Assembly (NCBI RefSeq): GCF_900105785.1
Contig: NZ_LT629799.1
Location: 1,488,001 to 1,552,000, forward strand
From: Microlunatus sagamiharensis
GTDB lineage: Bacteria > Actinomycetota > Actinomycetes > Propionibacteriales > Propionibacteriaceae
Direction: 5' to 3'
DNA length: 64,000 nucleotides
The position numbers and the translations under genes are program-made. Shown here in pieces: positions 60,052 through 64,000 of this stretch. The notes under the pieces were generated by a model. That model was given only the letters and a program-made list of their open reading frames with translations, ran no database searches and was not told where the DNA came from. Numbering within the stretch: the first letter of the stretch is position 1; the number at the start of each line of letters is the position of its first letter.

Positions 60052-60987
60052 GTGAGCAGCGTGGCGGCACGACCGAGGCTGGGCTGGCGGGCCCGGCTGC
60101 GCCGTGACCGGGTGCTGGTGCTCATGGCCGTCCCCGGCATCGCGGCCCTGCTGCTCTTCCACTACCTGCCGCTGCTCGGCAACGTGATCGCCTTCGAGGA
60201 CTACCAGCCCTTCCTCGGGATCCTCGGCAGCGAGTGGGTCGGCCTCGAGAAGTTCTCGATCCTGGTCAACGGCGACCCCGCCTTCGTCAACGCCGTGAAG
60301 AACACGCTGGTCCTGACGCTGGTCCAGGTGATCTTCGTCTTCCCTGCGCCGATCATGCTCGCGCTCATGATCAACAGCCTGATGTCGGACCGGCTGCGGC
60401 GCATCGTGCAGAACGTCCTCTACCTCCCCCACTTCCTGTCCTGGGTCGTGGTGGTGGCCATCTTCCAGCAGCTGCTCGGCGGCAGCGGACTGCTCAACAG
60501 CTTCCTGCGCAGCCGTGGCGCCGAGACGCTGGAAATCATCGGCAACCCCGACCTGTTCATCGGCCTGCTGACGAGCCAGGTGGTCTGGAAGGACTCGGGC
60601 TGGGCGACGATCCTCTTCCTCGCCGCCCTGTCGCAGGTCGACCAGTCGCTGTACGAGGCCTCCGCGATCGACGGCGCCAGCCGCTCGCGCCAGCTCTGGC
60701 ACGTGACGCTGCCCGCGCTCAAGGGCGTGATCATCCTGCTGCTGATCCTGCGCCTCGGGGACTCGCTGAACGTGGGCTTCGAACAGATCATCCTGCAGCA
60801 GAAGGCGGTCGGGTCCGAGGCCAGCGAGGTGATCGACACCTACGTCTTCAACTACGGCATCCTCGGCAGCGACTGGGGCACCTCGGCCGCGGTCGGCCTG
60901 GTCAAGGGCGTCATCGCGACGATCCTCGTGGTCGGGGCGAACAAGGTGGCGCACGTCTTCGGCGAGGACGGGGTCTACCGCGCATGA
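60052..60987 (+). CDS. sugar ABC transporter permease (LplB-like)
   Basis: A 311-residue CUT1 permease of the LplB/YteP type. It has a basic N-terminus, then VLVLMAVPGIAALLLFHYLP, the YxPLxG-type region, and six TM segments. The EAA loop reads SLYEASAIDGASRSRQLWHV. LplB-type pairs import oligosaccharides from complex glycans such as rhamnogalacturonan or alginate. The start is GTG. It overlaps the next permease by 4 bases (ATGA). Confidence 0.92.
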   Translation: MSSVAARPRLGWRARLRRDRVLVLMAVPGIAALLLFHYLPLLGNVIAFEDYQPFLGILGSEWVGLEKFSILVNGDPAFVNAVKNTLVLTLVQVIFVFPAPIMLALMINSLMSDRLRRIVQNVLYLPHFLSWVVVVAIFQQLLGGSGLLNSFLRSRGAETLEIIGNPDLFIGLLTSQVVWKDSGWATILFLAALSQVDQSLYEASAIDGASRSRQLWHVTLPALKGVIILLLILRLGDSLNVGFEQIILQQKAVGSEASEVIDTYVFNYGILGSDWGTSAAVGLVKGVIATILVVGANKVAHVFGEDGVYRA

Positions 60988-61937
60988 CCACCACCGCCGC
61001 CCGCGTCGAGCCCGCGGCCGAGACCACCTCCACCGCCGGCCCGGGTCGACGCCGCGAGTCCTCGGGGCTGAACCGGCCCGGCGTGCCCGAGTCGCTGCTC
61101 AAGCTCGTCGTCCTCGGCTTCGCCGTGCTGGTCGTCGTGGTGCCCTTCCTCGGCATCGTCTCCACGAGCCTGTCGAGCAAGGAGCACCTGGACGCCGAGG
61201 GCGGTTTCGTCCTGTGGCCGGACGCGGTGAGCCTCGAGGCGTACCGCTCGGTCCTCAGCGGCGGGGTCGTGACCCGGGCGCTGGTGGTGAGCATCGGCGT
61301 GACCGTCGTGGGGACCCTGCTGAGCCTGCTCGTGACGTCGATGCTGGCGTACGCCCTGAGCCGGCCCGGGAGCTTCGGCTCGCGTCCCGCCCTGCTGGTG
61401 GTGCTGCTCAGCCTGCTGTTCTCCCCCGGCCTGCTGCCGGTCTACCTGACGGTCCGCGGACTCGGCCTGATCGACACCTTCGCAGCCCTGGTGCTGCCCG
61501 TCCTGGTCAGCGGATTCAACGTCATCGTGCTGCGGTCCTTCTTCATGGGCATCCCCGCCGAGGTGCTCGAGAGCGCCCGCGTCGACGGCGCCGGCGACTG
61601 GCAGACCTTCACCCGCATCGTCGCCCCGCTGTCCAAGGCCGTGCTCGCTGTGGTCGGGCTCTTCTACGGCGTCGGCTACTGGAACGCCTTCTTCGGCGCC
61701 CTGATCTACCTCAACGACCAGAGCCGCTGGCCGCTGACGCTGGTGCTGCGGACGTACGTCCTCAACAACACCCAGCTCTCGGCCGGGGACCTGTCCGCCG
61801 GGGCCGAGTCGCTGCCCGCCCAGCCGGCGCTGCAGATGGCGATGCTGCTGGTCTCGATCGTGCCGATCCTGATCGTCTACCCCTTCCTCCAGCGGCACTT
61901 CACCAAGGGCGTCATCACCGGCGCCGTGAAGGGCTGA
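60984..61937 (+). CDS. sugar ABC transporter permease (YtcP-like)
   Basis: A 317-residue partner permease with a Thr/Ala-rich N-terminus, TM segments beginning LVVLGFAVLVVVVPFLGIV, and an EAA loop IPAEVLESARVDGAGDWQTF. The C-terminus FTKGVITGAVKG is diagnostic of this YtcP/LipO-partner group. It is followed 4 bases later by the binding-protein gene. No ATPase gene is present. Confidence 0.92.
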   Translation: MTTTAARVEPAAETTSTAGPGRRRESSGLNRPGVPESLLKLVVLGFAVLVVVVPFLGIVSTSLSSKEHLDAEGGFVLWPDAVSLEAYRSVLSGGVVTRALVVSIGVTVVGTLLSLLVTSMLAYALSRPGSFGSRPALLVVLLSLLFSPGLLPVYLTVRGLGLIDTFAALVLPVLVSGFNVIVLRSFFMGIPAEVLESARVDGAGDWQTFTRIVAPLSKAVLAVVGLFYGVGYWNAFFGALIYLNDQSRWPLTLVLRTYVLNNTQLSAGDLSAGAESLPAQPALQMAMLLVSIVPILIVYPFLQRHFTKGVITGAVKG

Positions 61938-61941
61938 CCAA

Positions 61942-63582
61942 ATGACCGCGCACGCCGGCGCCATGGACCGCCGCCGCTTCCTGGGCCTGACCGGCGCCGC
62001 GGGCCTGGCGCTCGGCACGACCCAGCTCGCGGGCTGCGGCACGCCGCCCTCCCCGCAGGACCTCGGCCCGCCCGTGGCACCGCCCACCTACCGACCCCGG
62101 ACGGGGCTGCCGAAACCGGACATCGCGGGGACCAGCGACGGGGTGATCCCGAGCTCGTACTTCAGCTATCCCGCCGACCCGGTGCGGACCGTCTCCGCCA
62201 CCCCCGGCGACGGACGTCCGGTCACGATCCTGACCGAGACCTTCTCCTCGATCCCGCCCGCCGTCGACCGGAACTCGGTCTGGTCGAACCTCAACGCACG
62301 GCTGGGCAGCCCGCTGCAGATCCAGATCGTCCCGCAGAGCGACTTCGGGGTGAAGTACGCGACGACCGTGGCCGGCGACGCGCTGCCCGACATGTTCTTC
62401 GCCAGCCCCACGCCGGACTTCCCACGGACGCCCGAGCTGATGGCGGCGAAGGCGCTCGACCTGTCCGAGCACCTCGCCGGCGACGCGATCCTCGCCTACC
62501 CCAACCTCGCGAACATCCCGACGTCCTGCTGGGACGTCGGCCGCTTCGACGGCCGGATCTACGGGCTGCCGTCCCCGCGCGGGGCGGTGTCGTCGGGCAT
62601 CGTCTACCGCCGCGACGACCTGCTGAGGGCCAAGGGCATCACCGAGGAACCGCAGAGCTTCGCCGACTTCCGCGCCCTGTGCGTGGAGGTGAACGACCCG
62701 CGAAGCAGCACCTGGGCGCTGACCTCCCCCGCGCTGCAGTTCCTCCGCAACATGCTGGACATCCCCAACTTCTGGCGTTGGAAGGACGGCGCCATGCAGA
62801 GCTGGTGGACCGACCCCGGGCAGGAGCAGGCCCTCGACGCGGCCCGCGGCCTCTTCGCCGACGGCTTCGTGAACCCGGACGCCTTCACCGCCTCGGCCAG
62901 CCCCAAGACCTGGTTCGGCACCGGCAAGGCGTACTTCACCGCCGACGCCTTCACCGCCTGGCCGTCCTACTACGCCTCGTACGGCGACACCGAGGGCTTC
63001 GCGGTCGACGGCTACGAGATCCCGGCCTTCGACGGCGGCGGGAAGGGCACGCTCTGGCTGAGCTTCCCGTCGTTCGGGTTCTCGGCGATCTCCAAGGACG
63101 CGGCCGACCGCGTCGAGGCCCTGCTGCGGATCGCCGACTACCTGGCCGCGCCGTTCGGCAGCGTCGAGTACCTGGCCGCCAAGTACGGCGTCGAGGGCCC
63201 CGACTTCGCGCTCGAGGACGGGAACATCGTGCCGACCAAGAGCGGCACGGCCGCGGCCCAGCTCGGGCTGAAGTACCTCGTCGACGCGCCGCAGGTGAAC
63301 TTCGTCCCGGGCAACGCCGACGCCGCCCGGGCGTGCGACCGGCTGCTGCGTGAGCTCGTCCCCCGCGCCACCGCCAACGACGCCGTCTACCTCTACTCCC
63401 GCACCGCGGCCGACCGCTTCGCGCAGTCGCAGACCCGCTTCACCGCGCTGGAGACCGACATCATGCAGGGCCGCAAGCCGGTCAGCGCCTGGCGGGAGGA
63501 ATCCGACGCCTGGTGGAAGCGCTACGGCCGCCAGATGAGCGAGGAGCTCGGTCAGGCGTACGTCGACGCCGGTCGCGGCTGA
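61942..63582 (+). CDS. extracellular sugar-binding lipoprotein (LipO-like)
   Basis: A 546-residue solute-binding protein. The N-terminal twin-arginine signal is MDRRRFLGLTGAAGLALG with lipobox LAGC. The ATG at 61942 has AAGGG upstream; the ATG at 61963 starts right at the signal. The large size (over 500) and the motif GVKYATTVAGDALPDMFF fit the LipO/LplA group. Other segments are YGLPSPRGAVSSGIVYRRDD and AFDGGGKGTLWLSFPSFGF. It feeds the two permeases upstream. Confidence 0.9.
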   Translation: MTAHAGAMDRRRFLGLTGAAGLALGTTQLAGCGTPPSPQDLGPPVAPPTYRPRTGLPKPDIAGTSDGVIPSSYFSYPADPVRTVSATPGDGRPVTILTETFSSIPPAVDRNSVWSNLNARLGSPLQIQIVPQSDFGVKYATTVAGDALPDMFFASPTPDFPRTPELMAAKALDLSEHLAGDAILAYPNLANIPTSCWDVGRFDGRIYGLPSPRGAVSSGIVYRRDDLLRAKGITEEPQSFADFRALCVEVNDPRSSTWALTSPALQFLRNMLDIPNFWRWKDGAMQSWWTDPGQEQALDAARGLFADGFVNPDAFTASASPKTWFGTGKAYFTADAFTAWPSYYASYGDTEGFAVDGYEIPAFDGGGKGTLWLSFPSFGFSAISKDAADRVEALLRIADYLAAPFGSVEYLAAKYGVEGPDFALEDGNIVPTKSGTAAAQLGLKYLVDAPQVNFVPGNADAARACDRLLRELVPRATANDAVYLYSRTAADRFAQSQTRFTALETDIMQGRKPVSAWREESDAWWKRYGRQMSEELGQAYVDAGRG

Positions 63583-63613
63583 GGGTCGGCGACGAGGGTC
63601 GGCGGAAGGAGGG

Positions 63614-64000
63614 TCAGCCCCGGCCGAGCACCGTCGACCCGTCGATCTTCAGGACCCCGTCGTCACGGACGAGGCGGAACGAGGTCCGTTCCACCGCCGT
63701 CCCGCTGGAGCGGCGGTAGGTGACCGTGGCCTCGACACCCGAGGGCGGCGTGGCGTCGACCTTGCTGACGGAGACGCTGTCGACCTGGCCCCAGAAGCGG
63801 TCGTACGACGCGCGGCCGCCGGAGGTCGTGCGCTGGTAGCTCGCCGTCAGGAGCGGCCAGGCCTCGTCGGTGTCGTCGGGGACCAGCGCGTAGTAGCGGG
63901 TGACCGCGTCCTCGAGCTCCGCGGCGGTCGGCCGGCCAGAGCTCGGCGTCGCGGTGAGCGAGGCGGTGGACGAGGCGGACGTCGCCGACGCGGACGGCGA
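63614..64000 (-). CDS. partial CDS: C-terminus of an exported or membrane protein
   Basis: 129 codons, open to the window edge, with the start beyond it. A Ser/Ala/Thr linker (SPSASATSASSTASLTATPS) leads into a folded domain: AAELEDAVTRYYALVPDDTD, AWPLLTASYQ, YDRFWGQVDSVSV, FRLVRDDGVLKIDGS, ending VLGRG. This domain is an NTF2-like extracellular module I associate with the C-termini of actinobacterial Ser/Thr kinases and secreted proteins. The rest of the gene, and therefore the function, is outside the window. Confidence 0.7.
   Translation of the reverse strand, partial: SPSASATSASSTASLTATPSSGRPTAAELEDAVTRYYALVPDDTDEAWPLLTASYQRTTSGGRASYDRFWGQVDSVSVSKVDATPPSGVEATVTYRRSSGTAVERTSFRLVRDDGVLKIDGSTVLGRG

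Overview
The window is 64 kb of very GC-rich, densely coding DNA with many GTG starts and 4-base GTGA/ATGA gene overlaps. The gene content (RbpA, a polyprenol-phosphate-mannose synthase next to an apolipoprotein N-acyltransferase, an Rpf-type lytic protein, LacI-controlled sugar loci without their own ATPase, a cutinase) points to a free-living actinomycete. Propionibacteriales (Nocardioides, Friedmanniella or Microlunatus-like) is my best guess; only Actinomycetota is well supported. The region looks chromosomal. I see no prophage, integrase, IS transposase or CRISPR array.

Layout. 0-11.7 kb: an unknown protein, an RND permease with a long coiled-coil insert, a NodB deacetylase, a universal stress protein, an MFS pump divergent from a CGNR zinc-finger regulator, a 978-residue LAL-type LuxR regulator, a 56-residue small protein and an alpha/beta hydrolase. 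11.7-16.4 kb: lipoamide dehydrogenase, a MurA-type enolpyruvyl transferase fused to an N-terminal Xre HTH, and a pyridoxal kinase whose N-terminus is read through tandem G-rich hairpin repeats. 16.4-25.1 kb: membrane and lipid housekeeping genes (GDPD, MFS, FxsA, Ppm, Lnt), RbpA, an amidohydrolase and an Lrp regulator. 25.1-33.7 kb: a 5'-3' exonuclease, a CDP-ribitol-synthase-like fusion, a dicarboxylate symporter, GH15, WrbA and a DUF5996 remnant.

33.7-42.6 kb is a coherent GH43 (arabinan/xylan-type) utilisation locus: lipoprotein GH43, two permeases, a binding protein, a divergent LacI repressor and two more GH43 enzymes. Two matching LacI operators tie it together. 42.6-46.6 kb holds SDR, Xre, DinB and isochorismatase-type genes. 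46.7-51.4 kb holds a second LacI gene with its own operator, followed by a 1144-residue secreted glycosidase-like protein. 51.4-58.2 kb is a run of exported proteins (cutinase, Tat-exported DUF1800/DUF1501 pair, Ig-like secreted protein, Rpf) with tRNA-Pro(GGG). 58.4-63.6 kb: a Gfo/Idh/MocA oxidoreductase and a third sugar ABC importer lacking an ATPase. The window ends inside the C-terminus of another exported or membrane-anchored protein.

The most unusual signals are non-coding. One is a pair of about 158-base structured repeats (14833-14990 and 24466-24622), each beginning exactly at the stop codon of a gene, with conserved flanks but a central hairpin whose stem differs in sequence and is kept by compensating changes. 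The other is the in-frame hairpin-repeat insertion at the start of pdxY (15901-15993).
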